NCBI GenBank assembly: GCA_036675565.1
Contig: JAKFER010000323.1
Location: 1 to 21,065 of the forward strand
Length of the DNA: 21,065 nt
Direction of reading: 5' to 3'
DNA from: JACCYQ01 sp036675565
Lineage (GTDB): Bacteria; Bacteroidota; Bacteroidia; Chitinophagales; Chitinophagaceae
The notes beneath the pieces are model-generated. The model was not told the origin of the DNA and searched no databases. It worked only from the letters and a program-made list of their open reading frames with translations. Shown here one piece after another: positions 1 through 9,225 of this stretch. The translations under genes were made by a program, and so were the position numbers. Each line of letters opens with the position of its first letter. The first letter of the stretch is position 1.

Positions 1-16
1 CCTTTATGTAAGCGCA

Positions 17-1984
17 TTAAAAAATCGACAAATTGATTTTTTTTAAAATTTCACTCAATCGGAAATCCTTGTATAAATTTTCTACTTCTGCCTGAACTTC
101 ATTCAGCCTGCTTTCAAACCATTTTACCGGGAAATCCACTTTTTCAAAATCTTCTTTGCTTCTGTCAGCATTGAACATTCCATTAGCTTCCCACATTTTT
201 ACCAGCTTAAGTGCATTCCAGATTTTATTATTAAAAAACCGGCCCTGGTCGCAACTGCTTTCATCAAATAAAAGATCGTTACCAGCAGGTGAAGAGATCA
301 TGATACCAAAACGAACAGCATCGGCGCCAAATTTATCGATCAGTTGCAAGAGGTCAGGAGAGTTGCCAAGTTGTTTACTCATTTTTCTGCCTTGCTTATC
401 TCTAACCATACCGGTAAAATAAACATCATGAAAAGGCTTTTCATGTTTGTATTCCAGGCCAGCCATGATCATTCTTGCAACCCAAAAGAAAATAATATCC
501 TGGCCAGTAACCAATACAGAACCCGGGTAATAATATTTTATATCATCATTGTCCGGGTTTGATATTCCCTTAAATACTTCCATAGGCCATAACCAGGATG
601 AAAACCAGGTATCAAGCACATCAACATCCTGTGTTAATGTTTTATCGATCGTTTGTGGATGATCGTTATGCAGCTGTTCTAATGATTCAGCAACATAAAC
701 ATTTCCTTCCTCATCATACCATGCCGGGATGCGTTGCCCCCACCAAAGCTGGCGGCTGATACACCAGTCTTTTACATTCTCCAGCCAATACTTGTAAGTG
801 GCAAAAAATTTATCACCCGGATGTATATGGATATTTCCTTCAACTACCGCTTTTAATGCAGGTTCTGCCAGCGGTTTCATCTTTACAAACCATTGGGTTG
901 AAATGCGTGGTTCAACAACTGCATTAGTTCTTTGAGAGTAACCAATTCGGGTTGTGTAGGTTTCTTCTTTAACCAATAAACCATCTTCTCTTAGTTTCTC
1001 AATAGCCAGCTTTCGGGCTTTAAACCGGTCCATACCTACAAAAACTTCAGCTTCTGCGCTTAATGTTCCATCTTCATTCAGTGTATTAATAATCTGCAGG
1101 TTATGTTTTAATCCTAAATTATAATCATTGATATCATGTGCAGGCGTAACTTTTAATGCGCCAGTACCAAATTCTTTGTCTACATATTCATCGAATATGA
1201 TAGGTGCAACACGGTTAACCAGGGGAACTAAAACAAATTTGCCGGATAATTTTCTATAACGGTCATCTTCAGGGTTTACGCAAACTGCCGTATCGCCCAT
1301 GATGGTTTCGGGTCTTTGCGTTGCAATGGTAATGCTTCCATCCCCGGTGCTTTTTCCTTTAGCATCTACAATTTCGTAATTAACGTAATAAAGTTTTCCT
1401 TCCAGGTCCTTATATTCTACTTCTTCATCACTCAACGCTGTTTTTGCTGCAGGATCCCAGTTGATCATTCTTGCACCCCGGTAAATGAGTCCTTTTTTAT
1501 GCAGATCTACAAACACTTTGATGACTGCCTGGTAATAATCGGTGTCCATGGTAAATGTTACACGGTTCCAATCAACACTGCATCCAAGTTTATCAATCTG
1601 GTTGTAAATTATTCCGCCATACTTATCCTTCCATTCGTATGCATGCTTCATAAACTCGTCGCGGGTAAGGTCTGCTTTTTTAATGCCTTTTTCTTTTTCA
1701 AGCATTTGTACAACTTTGGCCTCAGTAGCTATAGATGCATGATCGCTACCCGGCACCCAGCAAGCATTGTAACCACTCATCCTGGCTTTTCTTACCAAAA
1801 TATCCTGTACTGTTTCATTCAATGTGTGACCCATATGTAAAACACCGGTAACATTGGGTGGAGGGATCACCACGGTAAACGGCGGCCGGCTGTCAGGTTG
1901 TGAATTGAAATATTTTTTCTGTCGCCAGTGGCGCGTCCATTTTTCTTCTATTGCTGCGGGTTCAAAAGTTTTAGTAAGTTCCAT
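17..1984 (-). CDS. valS: Valyl-tRNA synthetase, C-terminally truncated in this window
   Basis: Class I aminoacyl-tRNA synthetase that charges tRNA-Val with valine in the cytoplasm. The HIGH-type motif is HMGH within PPPNVTGVLHMGHTLNE near residue 50. The CP1 editing domain shows TQRPETIMGDTAV, and the second catalytic motif is KMSKQ within GRKMSKQLGNSP near residue 560. The start ATG follows a clear -7 element at 2020-2027. The reading frame stops after 655 residues, whereas family members are usually near 870-950. It is recognisable through FRLSEILK, the start of the anticodon-binding domain, and then ends in INLSIF and a stop. The rest of the anticodon-binding domain and the C-terminal coiled coil are missing. 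Neither of the other two frames of the last ~39 bases resembles the expected continuation. This is either a real disruption or an assembly error at a contig edge. Identity is certain; intactness is not. Confidence 0.93.
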   Translation of the reverse strand: MELTKTFEPAAIEEKWTRHWRQKKYFNSQPDSRPPFTVVIPPPNVTGVLHMGHTLNETVQDILVRKARMSGYNACWVPGSDHASIATEAKVVQMLEKEKGIKKADLTRDEFMKHAYEWKDKYGGIIYNQIDKLGCSVDWNRVTFTMDTDYYQAVIKVFVDLHKKGLIYRGARMINWDPAAKTALSDEEVEYKDLEGKLYYVNYEIVDAKGKSTGDGSITIATQRPETIMGDTAVCVNPEDDRYRKLSGKFVLVPLVNRVAPIIFDEYVDKEFGTGALKVTPAHDINDYNLGLKHNLQIINTLNEDGTLSAEAEVFVGMDRFKARKLAIEKLREDGLLVKEETYTTRIGYSQRTNAVVEPRISTQWFVKMKPLAEPALKAVVEGNIHIHPGDKFFATYKYWLENVKDWCISRQLWWGQRIPAWYDEEGNVYVAESLEQLHNDHPQTIDKTLTQDVDVLDTWFSSWLWPMEVFKGISNPDNDDIKYYYPGSVLVTGQDIIFFWVARMIMAGLEYKHEKPFHDVYFTGMVRDKQGRKMSKQLGNSPDLLQLIDKFGADAVRFGIMISSPAGNDLLFDESSCDQGRFFNNKIWNALKLVKMWEANGMFNADRSKEDFEKVDFPVKWFESRLNEVQAEVENLYKDFRLSEILKKINLSIF

Positions 1985-2019
1985 TTGATGCCTTAGTTTT
2001 TATATCCTATTTGGGGCGG

Positions 2020-2027
2020 CAAAGATA
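2020..2027 (-). promoter_or_regulatory. Bacteroidetes -7 promoter element for valS
   Basis: Read on the minus strand this is TATCTTTG, an exact match to the Bacteroidetes -7 consensus TAnnTTTG. It lies 35 bases before the valS ATG, giving a short leader. No convincing TTTG or TTG -33 box is visible 17-23 bases upstream, so the call rests on the -7 element and its position. Confidence 0.55.
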
Positions 2028-2142
2028 ATTTTTTTGCCCCAAGATTGGGTTTAAGATGTTCCGGGGAAATAATTTGTGACAAATTTCCGGCTATTAATGA
2101 AAGGAGAAAAGACTTGCTTTAAGAAAACAGAGAAAAGAGGTT

Positions 2143-2580
2143 TTATTTGGTATCCTGTTGCATAGCAACTTTTATTTCATCGCAAATAAAATGACCGCCA
2201 TTATAAACAGTTTGAATGGCAGTGACCATCTCGGCGCTGGTTGAATTTTTGGTTACAAATCCTTTAGCCCCTAGTTGCATAATATTGCGGGCATAAGTGG
2301 GTTGATTATTTATTGAAAGCCCGATGATTTTTGCGTTAGGAACCAGTTGGGTTATTTTACGCGTAGCTTCAAATCCATTTACAGGTGACATATTGATATC
2401 CATTAAAATAATATCCGGCTGATATGTCTGTGCTGCCTCAATTGCTTCATTACCGCCTGAACATTCACAAATAATATTGAACTGTTCATTTTGTTGCAGA
2501 ATCATTTTCCAGGTCTTCCTTACCATTTCATGATCATCAACTATAATAATATTTATAATATTTTCATTCATCTTAATCAT
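2143..2580 (-). CDS. Receiver-only response regulator (no DNA-binding domain)
   Basis: A single REC domain fills the 145 residues. Visible phosphorylation-site residues are D15 and D16 (acidic pocket), D61 in LMDIN (phosphoacceptor), S89 and K111 in FVTKNS. The protein ends soon after the receiver domain, with none of the LuxR-type helix-turn-helix seen in its neighbour. By hand alignment about 64 of 129 receiver residues match the regulator encoded at 2831-3475, including the run QPTYAR and the VTKNS block, so the two are tandem paralogues. The 158 bases downstream do not contain a lost HTH. It lies 250 bases downstream of the kinase-regulator pair. It may act as a phosphate sink or competitor for that kinase (inference). 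The start may be codon 1 or codon 4, both ATG; nothing visible decides between them. Confidence 0.88.
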   Translation of the reverse strand: MIKMNENIINIIIVDDHEMVRKTWKMILQQNEQFNIICECSGGNEAIEAAQTYQPDIILMDINMSPVNGFEATRKITQLVPNAKIIGLSINNQPTYARNIMQLGAKGFVTKNSTSAEMVTAIQTVYNGGHFICDEIKVAMQQDTK

Positions 2581-2830
2581 GGGTGGGCATTAAGGTTATC
2601 TGCAATTATTCTTTATAAATGGAACAACTTTTTCCAATTTTGGTTTAAAAGTTATTTCAATTAGGTATGCCAGTACACCCTTTTTGAATTTAAACTATAA
2701 ACCGCTATGCATAACGTACAGGCAATGGTTTATAATATCCACTAAGTGTTTATTTCAATTCTGTTTAAGGGAAATATTGTATAAAGCAGTGTAATGCTTG
2801 CCATATAAAACACCGTATATGAAAGAAATT

Positions 2831-3475
2831 TTATCCCAGGTCCAATTGGCTGTTATTTATAAAATTAACCAGTGAAGCTGCATTTTTTAAATTTAGCTTT
2901 TTCAGGATATTGTAACGGTGAACTTCAACCGTTTTTACTGAAATATTCAGACTTTCGGCAATCTCTTTAGAAGAATGACCATTTTTTATAAGGGTTATGA
3001 TTTCAATTTCACGTTGAGATAATGAGTTAAGTCCTGATTGGGGTTCTTCACCACTGATAACCTGTTCAGAAAGTATGTTCTTGATTTCTTCACAGATGTA
3101 TTTTTTGCCGTTGTGGATTTCCATAATAGCCTTGTACATTTCTTCGCGTGAAGAATTTTTGGTAACATAACCAGATGCGCCTTTTTGCATCATCTTTCTT
3201 GCATATGTTGGCTGGGTATGCAATGAAACGCCTAAGATTTTTGACGCAGGAGAAAATTTACGGATTTGTTGAGTGGCTTCAATACCATTAATGCCAGGTA
3301 AATTAATATCCATGATTACGATATTAGGTCGCAGGTTGCGGGCCAGTTCTACAGCTTCTTCACCACTTCCGCATTCTGCCACAACCTGGAAACGGGGGTC
3401 ATTATTCAGAATAAAACTCCAGGTTTCCCTAACCAGTGTATGATCATCAGCTATCAGTATTGTTATTTTTTCCAT
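2831..3475 (-). CDS. NarL/FixJ-family response regulator with LuxR-type HTH
   Basis: Two-domain transcription factor of 214 residues. The REC domain spans about residues 4-120, with D10 and D11 in the acidic pocket, phosphoacceptor D56 in IMDIN, S84 and K106. A linker follows to about residue 148. The LuxR-type HTH covers about 150-207, with SLSQREIEI, the SSKEIAESLNIS turn and the recognition helix VKTVEVHRYNILKKL. Its start lies only 11 bases beyond the stop of the kinase at 3487-5751. The two are almost certainly one operon and a cognate pair, since HisKA_3 kinases typically partner NarL-type regulators. Target genes cannot be inferred. Confidence 0.94.
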   Translation of the reverse strand: MEKITILIADDHTLVRETWSFILNNDPRFQVVAECGSGEEAVELARNLRPNIVIMDINLPGINGIEATQQIRKFSPASKILGVSLHTQPTYARKMMQKGASGYVTKNSSREEMYKAIMEIHNGKKYICEEIKNILSEQVISGEEPQSGLNSLSQREIEIITLIKNGHSSKEIAESLNISVKTVEVHRYNILKKLNLKNAASLVNFINNSQLDLG

Positions 3476-3486
3476 AGAATTATTCC

Positions 3487-5751
3487 TTATTTTTTATGTA
3501 TTGGTATATCAATAATTAGTTCACATCCTTTTCCAGGCGAAGAATGAATATATAAATTGCCGTTGAACAAATATACTCGATTTCGAATGTTGTTAAGACC
3601 TGCACCCGGCTTTATTTCTTTAGGATCAAAACCTTTGCCATCATCGCGGATCATTAACCGTATTTTCTTTTTGTCCTGCATGATGTGCACGGTAGCCAGT
3701 GTTGCCTGGGCATGTTTTTGAATATTATTTAAACCTTCCTGTGTAATTCGGAACAGCATTAATTTCTGATTTTCTTCCAGTACATTTTCATCAACATCAG
3801 ATCCAATAAAAGTGACATCCATTCGATTGGTTGCATTGATGTCTTCAATCAGGTCTTTGATGGAATCCAGTAAACCCAGGTCACCCAAACTTGGCAAAAT
3901 CAATGATCGCGATAGCTGCCTGATTTCATTGATTACATATATGATATTGTTTGAGCTTTTAGCCACCAGTTCAGGTGTTAATTCGTTATTGGCCGCAGCA
4001 AGGTCAAGATATAATTTAGTAGTGGTTAATACCTGGTTTACATTATCGTGAAGTTCTTTACTGATCTCCGAACGTTCTTTTTCCTGTGTATCTATAATAG
4101 CCTGGCTGATTGTTTTTTGACTGTTTAATTCTTCATTCAACAATTTTTCTTCCAGTCGTTTTCTTTCGCTGATATTTTGTACAGCGCCGATCATTCGGTA
4201 GGGCTCTTGTTTTTCATTACGCATAATATAACCACGGTCATAAACATGCGTATATTTTTGATCATCCTTTAAAAAACGATACTCAATTTCAAATGTATCT
4301 TTTGTTTTACTGCTTAAAATTTTATCAATCGTTTGTTTTACTCTTTCAAGATCCTGGGGATGAATCCTTTTAATCCATTTATTAATATTGTGAATTTCGT
4401 CATTATCATGGACCCCATATACTTTTTCCAGGTTTGTAATATCCCGGTAAACTTCTCCTGTCTGCAGGTTCCAGTCCCAGATAAGATCGGTAGTAGCTTT
4501 GGTTACCAGGTTAAACCGTTCATTTAGAAAAAGCAGGTCACGTTCTTTTTCTTTTAATTCTGTAATATCCTTCATGGCACCAATCATCCGGATGGCTTTT
4601 TTGTCCTTATTGCGAACAATAAACCGGTTATCTAATACATAACGGTAATCACCCCGCGCATGTAACAGCCTGTATTCATTTCTCCAAATAGATATTTCCG
4701 GGTTGTCGATAGAATCTTCCAGGCTTTTTTTAATAAATTCCCTGTCTTCCGCATGAATATGTTGAAACATAAAATCGGAACTAAGATCTTTTCCATAATA
4801 ACCAAACAAGGTATACAGACCCTCGCCCCACTTGATCTCATCTTTTTCCATATCCCAATCCCAGATGGCATCCGAGGTTGCCTTACTGGCTAACAAAAAA
4901 CGTTCATTACTTTTTATTAATTCAACTTCAGATTCTACTTTTTGTGTTACATCGTTTACCATCACAAGGCTGGCTGGCCGTTTTTCGTATGTAATTCTAT
5001 CTGAATAAATTTCAACATGAACCAACTCGCCATTTTTTTTGTAATGCCGCCATATTTGTCTTTCATTATATTTTTGGTCGGGACTACGTTGAATATCTGC
5101 GTATAAAGCGGGGATATCAACTGCGGGCCTGATGTCCGTAATTTTCATGGTTAAAAATTCTTCTCTTGAATAACCATAGAAACTGATTGCAGCTTTATTT
5201 ACTTCCAGAAAATGAAGCGTTTCAACATCAAAAATCCAGGCAGGCAATGGGTTACTGCTAAAGAGTAACCTGTATTTTTCTTCAGATTTTTTAATGCGAT
5301 CCTCTGCCAGCTTTTTTTCCGTAATATTTATAGAAACAACAAGTCCTGCCACAATTTCATTTTCCTGGTTATAAATAGGGCTAAAATTATTCAGGTAAAA
5401 ATTTTCTTTTCCTGCAACTTTAAAATTGGATTCTGTTTCAAAAGAGGAGCCTTTTAAAACGGATTGATACAATATTTTTAGCATTTCATGCCGTTCAGGA
5501 GAGGCAATATTTAGTATAGACATACCAATATGGATGGTTGTGTTTAAATATTCCCTGGCCATAGTAATGGCCATATCATTCATTAAAATAATTTTAAGAT
5601 CCTTATCAATAATAATGAATGCATCATGCATGTTTTTGACTAAATAATGCAGGTATTCCTTAGCAACCTTTTCATCAAGCTGGGTAAGCTGTTGGGATGG
5701 AAGAATAAGGTCCTCATTTTCTGGCAATACAATCTTATCTTTTGAACTCAC
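3487..5751 (-). CDS. Soluble multi-PAS sensor histidine kinase, HisKA_3 (NarX/LiaS-like) family
   Basis: Kinase of 754 residues with no membrane segment or signal peptide, so probably cytoplasmic. Four PAS domains lie at about residues 33-147, 155-273, 281-398 and 408-530. PAS 3 and 4 are alike, each starting NERF and containing an IWDW motif. The HisKA_3 dimerisation domain follows at about 545-620 with phosphoacceptor H568 in SKELHDNVNQ. The HATPase_c domain covers about 660-752, with N-box N675 in EGLNNIQKHA, G1 motif DDGKGF (703-708) and GAGLNN (716-721). It is the first gene of a leftward operon with the response regulator at 2831-3475. A -7 promoter element lies 41 bases upstream. The PAS ligands or cofactors are unknown. 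Confidence 0.93.
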   Translation of the reverse strand: MSSKDKIVLPENEDLILPSQQLTQLDEKVAKEYLHYLVKNMHDAFIIIDKDLKIILMNDMAITMAREYLNTTIHIGMSILNIASPERHEMLKILYQSVLKGSSFETESNFKVAGKENFYLNNFSPIYNQENEIVAGLVVSINITEKKLAEDRIKKSEEKYRLLFSSNPLPAWIFDVETLHFLEVNKAAISFYGYSREEFLTMKITDIRPAVDIPALYADIQRSPDQKYNERQIWRHYKKNGELVHVEIYSDRITYEKRPASLVMVNDVTQKVESEVELIKSNERFLLASKATSDAIWDWDMEKDEIKWGEGLYTLFGYYGKDLSSDFMFQHIHAEDREFIKKSLEDSIDNPEISIWRNEYRLLHARGDYRYVLDNRFIVRNKDKKAIRMIGAMKDITELKEKERDLLFLNERFNLVTKATTDLIWDWNLQTGEVYRDITNLEKVYGVHDNDEIHNINKWIKRIHPQDLERVKQTIDKILSSKTKDTFEIEYRFLKDDQKYTHVYDRGYIMRNEKQEPYRMIGAVQNISERKRLEEKLLNEELNSQKTISQAIIDTQEKERSEISKELHDNVNQVLTTTKLYLDLAAANNELTPELVAKSSNNIIYVINEIRQLSRSLILPSLGDLGLLDSIKDLIEDINATNRMDVTFIGSDVDENVLEENQKLMLFRITQEGLNNIQKHAQATLATVHIMQDKKKIRLMIRDDGKGFDPKEIKPGAGLNNIRNRVYLFNGNLYIHSSPGKGCELIIDIPIHKK

Positions 5752-5791
5752 TTAAATTTTTTTAATTATACATTTTATTGTATTCTTCATA

Positions 5792-5799
5792 CAAAGGTA
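5792..5799 (-). promoter_or_regulatory. Candidate -7 element for the kinase-regulator operon
   Basis: On the minus strand this reads TACCTTTG, an exact match to TAnnTTTG, 41 bases before the kinase ATG. A TTATG lies about 22 bases further upstream, a weak match to a -33 box. The 126-base gap is shared with the divergent esterase gene, for which no exact -7 element was found. Confidence 0.45.
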
Positions 5800-5877
5800 G
5801 CGCTGTTAGTACTTGTCTCCACATAAATACCTGTTGGTTAATTTATTTTGTAATATTTTAGGCACAAATACAAAAAT

Positions 5878-6609
5878 ATGCATCGAAATTTAACCAGTTG
5901 GTACAGTCCTTCGCTTAATAAGGAAATGCCCCTGGCCATGTATGGAGACTATGGATTTGCTTTATTATTAGTGCCAACAGCTTCTGCTGATTATCTTGAA
6001 TATGAAAGGTTTCAATTAATGGATTCCCTGGCTCCGCATATAAATGCCGGCAAATTAAAAGTGTTTTCCATCAACAGCATCAATAATGAGAGTTGGTTAA
6101 ACAATCACATGGATCCAAAGCATAAGATCATACGTCACAAACAATTCAATGATTATGTTTATAATGAAGTAATACCATTTATTAAAACACATACCAGCCC
6201 GGAAACACCGGTATACATTGCAGGTGCATCATTCGGCGCTTTGCATAGTATGAACTTATTTTTAAAACGCCCGGATCTGCTTAATGGAGTGATTGCCATG
6301 AGCGGTGTATATGACCTTACCGAATACACTAAAGGTTATTTTGATGAAGATGTATATTTTAACAGCCCACAACATTTTATGCCCAATATGGAGGATCATG
6401 GGATTTTAGAACAGATCCGCAACAGTTCACACATACATATTTTTGCCGGCAGTGGTGATTATGAAGACCCCGATGCCAGTAAGCGCTTTGCTAAAATTTT
6501 GTATGATAAAGGTATTTGGTATGAATTGGATGTATGGGGAACGGAGTGGAAACATGACTGGCCCACCTGGTGCCATATGTTACCACAATATATTAGTTCA
6601 AGGTTTTAG
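5878..6609 (+). CDS. Putative esterase, alpha/beta-hydrolase fold
   Basis: Protein of 243 residues resembling the small esterase/lipase-superfamily proteins of the COG4947 type. The nucleophile elbow is GASFG with S118. D194 or D197 in AGSGDYEDPD is a plausible acid, and H226 in WKHDW the plausible base, giving a Ser-Asp-His triad in the right order and spacing. There is no signal peptide, so it is probably cytoplasmic. The conserved WLNNHMDP and the early WYSPSL strand fit this family. The substrate cannot be read from sequence. It is divergent from the sensor-kinase operon and followed, after 111 bases, by another histidine kinase gene on the same strand, but nothing links them functionally. 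Confidence 0.8.
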   Translation: MHRNLTSWYSPSLNKEMPLAMYGDYGFALLLVPTASADYLEYERFQLMDSLAPHINAGKLKVFSINSINNESWLNNHMDPKHKIIRHKQFNDYVYNEVIPFIKTHTSPETPVYIAGASFGALHSMNLFLKRPDLLNGVIAMSGVYDLTEYTKGYFDEDVYFNSPQHFMPNMEDHGILEQIRNSSHIHIFAGSGDYEDPDASKRFAKILYDKGIWYELDVWGTEWKHDWPTWCHMLPQYISSRF

Positions 6610-6720
6610 GGTATGAATTTTTTATAAAGCATTGTTGTAAAATTGTCCTTGCTTATATTAATAACCGCTTCCAGTTCGGGAGCCAATTACAGCGTAAAAA
6701 ATTATTTTAAATAAAAAGAA

Positions 6721-9204
6721 TTGTCTACAGAAAATTTATCATTAAAAAAGTCACTTTCATTTTTGCAGGGAGGTGGTGAAATGGGGGAGTTAACCCGTAA
6801 TTTTCCATGGGAAACCACTTCTGTTGGCAGTCCGGAAACCTGGCCGCAAAGTCTGCGAACTACAATAAATATTTTATTGAATGCCCGTTTTCCTATGTTT
6901 TTGTGGTGGGGCAATGAACTGATCCAATTTTATAACGATGCCTATCGTCCAAGTTTAGGGGAAAATGGTAAACATCCAACAGCTTTAGGTCAAAAAGGAG
7001 AAGATTGTTGGCCTGAAATATGGCCCACGATCAAGCCTTTGATTGACCAGGTTCTTTCTGGTGGAGATGCAACCTGGAGCGAAGATCAGCTAATACCCAT
7101 ATTTCGAAATGGACGATTGGAAGATGTTTATTGGACTTTCAGCTATAACCCTGTTAATGACGAAGCCGGAAAGGTTAGGGGCGTTTTGGTTGTATGTCAT
7201 GAAACAACAAAGAATGTCCAGGCGGTTAAAGGTTTGAAAATATCTGAAGCACGTTTCCAAAACCTGATTAGCGAAGCACCGGTGGGGATTGTCGTTTTAA
7301 GTGGTAAAGAGATGCTGGTTGAATTGGTGAATAAAGCATATGGTAAATTAATTGGTCGCACACCTGAAGAAATTACAGGTAAACGATTATTTGATGTTAT
7401 TCCTGAAGCAGCAGAAGTTTATCGGCCATTATTGGAAGATGTTTTATTTAATGGCAAGCCTGTCAGTTTTAATGGGTATCCTTATTCTGTAGAAAATAAT
7501 GGGAAAAAAATTGAAGGTTGCCTGGATATAATATTCCAGCCTTATAAAGAAATAGATGGGACAGTTACAGGTGTTATGGCATTATGCCATGATGTGACCG
7601 AACAGGTTAAATCTAGAAAAAAAATTGAAGATAGTGAGCAACGTCTCCGTTCTTTTATTGAAAGTGCGCCATTCCCCATTAGTGTATATACCGGAAAAGA
7701 AATGTTGATCCAGTTTGCCAACCAATCCATTATGGATGCATGGGGAAAAGGAAATGATGTAATCGGCAAATTATATACAGATATTTTACCGGAACTTGAA
7801 AACCAGGAAATCTTTAACCAGGTTCAACAGGTTTATAATACAGGTATCCCTTTTCATGCAAAAGATCAACAGGTAGACCTGGTGATTGATGGAAAACTTC
7901 AGCCATTTTATTTTAATTATAGTTTCACTCCGGTATTTGATGGAGATGGAAGTGTTTATGGGGTAATGAACACGGCTGCGGACGTTACCGATCTTCATAT
8001 GGCCCATAAGAAAATGAAAGAAAGTGAACAAAATCTCCGCAATGTTATTTTGCAGGCACCCGTTGCAATGTGCATGCTAAAAGGGCCAGAAAATGTTGTG
8101 GAAATTGCAAATGAACGCATGTATGAAATATGGGGCAAAAGTAAGGAACAAGTCCAGGGTAAACCCATTTTTGAAGGTTTGCCAGAAGCTAAAGGGCAGG
8201 GCCTGGAAGATTTATTAAATGCTGTTTATTCAACTGGTAAAACATTTATAGCACATGAGGTTCCAGTTTCATTACCACGGGAAAATGGAATACAAACGGT
8301 TTACCTGGATTTTGTTTACGAGGCTTTTAAAGAAGGCCCGGATGTAGTTTCAGGAATAATGGCGGTTGCAATAGAAGTTACTGACCAGGTGGCTGCCCGT
8401 TTGAAAATAGAAGAAAGCGAAGCCCTGTTACAGGCACGGGTTGAAGAAAGGACCGAGGAATTGAAAAAAGCAAATGAAGACCTGGCTAACATCAATAAAG
8501 AACTTGAACAATTTACTTATGCTGCATCACATGATATGCAGGAACCTTTGAGAAAAGTGCATACATTCAGTTCCTTCCTGTTACATAATAATGCAGAGCA
8601 GTTGGATGATCGTGGAAAAAATTACCTGAATAAGATCGCCTCATCTGTAGATCGCATGAAAAACATCATTGACGACCTGCTTTATTATTCTCATCAAACA
8701 AGAGAAGAACAGGTTTTTGAATCAACTGATCTCAATAATATTATAGAAGAAATAAAAGCTGACCTGGAATTAAGCATTCAACAAAAAGATGCATCGATTC
8801 ATGCAAGTGCATTACCCTTAATTAAGGCGGTTCCATCACAAATGAACCAGCTGTTTTCAAATCTTTTCAGTAACTCGCTCAAATTTTCAAAACCTGGTGA
8901 ACCATTACAAATAAAAATTGATTATAAAATTCTTTCAGAACAGGAAGTAGCAGCATTAAATATTCCTGATGCACAAGAGGCATACATTAAGATCATTTTT
9001 TCGGATAACGGAATCGGTTTTGAACAACAATACGCACAACAGATTTTCAGGTTGTTTACAAGGCTTCACGGCAAAGCAGAATATGAAGGCACCGGTATCG
9101 GCTTAGGTTTGTGCAAAAAAATCGTTCAAAATCATAATGGTTTAATCTGGGCGGAATCTGAACTGGGTAAGGGTGCTGATTTTATAATTGTGCTTCCTTT
9201 GTAA
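6721..9204 (+). CDS. Orphan multi-PAS sensor histidine kinase, HisKA family, probable TTG start
   Basis: Soluble kinase of 827 residues. A PAS-like N-terminal domain (about 40-163) with PMFLWWGNELIQFYNDAY is followed by three PAS domains at about 178-295, 308-425 and 438-555. A coiled coil lies at about 560-597. The HisKA domain has phosphoacceptor H604 in AASHDMQEPL. The HATPase_c domain has N718 in FSNSLKFS, the DNGIGF motif (762-767) and GTGIGLGL (790-797). No response-regulator gene is adjacent. Start choice: an in-frame stop at 6712-6714 leaves TTG 6721 as the only recognised start before ATG 6781. I prefer TTG because the intervening FLQGGGEMGELTR is conserved in relatives as I recall them. 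A Shine-Dalgarno-like GGGAGGTG precedes ATG 6781, however, so that start remains possible. Confidence 0.9.
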   Translation: MSTENLSLKKSLSFLQGGGEMGELTRNFPWETTSVGSPETWPQSLRTTINILLNARFPMFLWWGNELIQFYNDAYRPSLGENGKHPTALGQKGEDCWPEIWPTIKPLIDQVLSGGDATWSEDQLIPIFRNGRLEDVYWTFSYNPVNDEAGKVRGVLVVCHETTKNVQAVKGLKISEARFQNLISEAPVGIVVLSGKEMLVELVNKAYGKLIGRTPEEITGKRLFDVIPEAAEVYRPLLEDVLFNGKPVSFNGYPYSVENNGKKIEGCLDIIFQPYKEIDGTVTGVMALCHDVTEQVKSRKKIEDSEQRLRSFIESAPFPISVYTGKEMLIQFANQSIMDAWGKGNDVIGKLYTDILPELENQEIFNQVQQVYNTGIPFHAKDQQVDLVIDGKLQPFYFNYSFTPVFDGDGSVYGVMNTAADVTDLHMAHKKMKESEQNLRNVILQAPVAMCMLKGPENVVEIANERMYEIWGKSKEQVQGKPIFEGLPEAKGQGLEDLLNAVYSTGKTFIAHEVPVSLPRENGIQTVYLDFVYEAFKEGPDVVSGIMAVAIEVTDQVAARLKIEESEALLQARVEERTEELKKANEDLANINKELEQFTYAASHDMQEPLRKVHTFSSFLLHNNAEQLDDRGKNYLNKIASSVDRMKNIIDDLLYYSHQTREEQVFESTDLNNIIEEIKADLELSIQQKDASIHASALPLIKAVPSQMNQLFSNLFSNSLKFSKPGEPLQIKIDYKILSEQEVAALNIPDAQEAYIKIIFSDNGIGFEQQYAQQIFRLFTRLHGKAEYEGTGIGLGLCKKIVQNHNGLIWAESELGKGADFIIVLPL

Positions 9205-9225
9205 AAGGGGTTTATTAATTGATTT

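Noticed and set aside
4632..4871. 79-residue frame on the same strand inside the four-PAS kinase
   Set aside because: It is an out-of-frame shadow of a PAS domain with no recognisable features.
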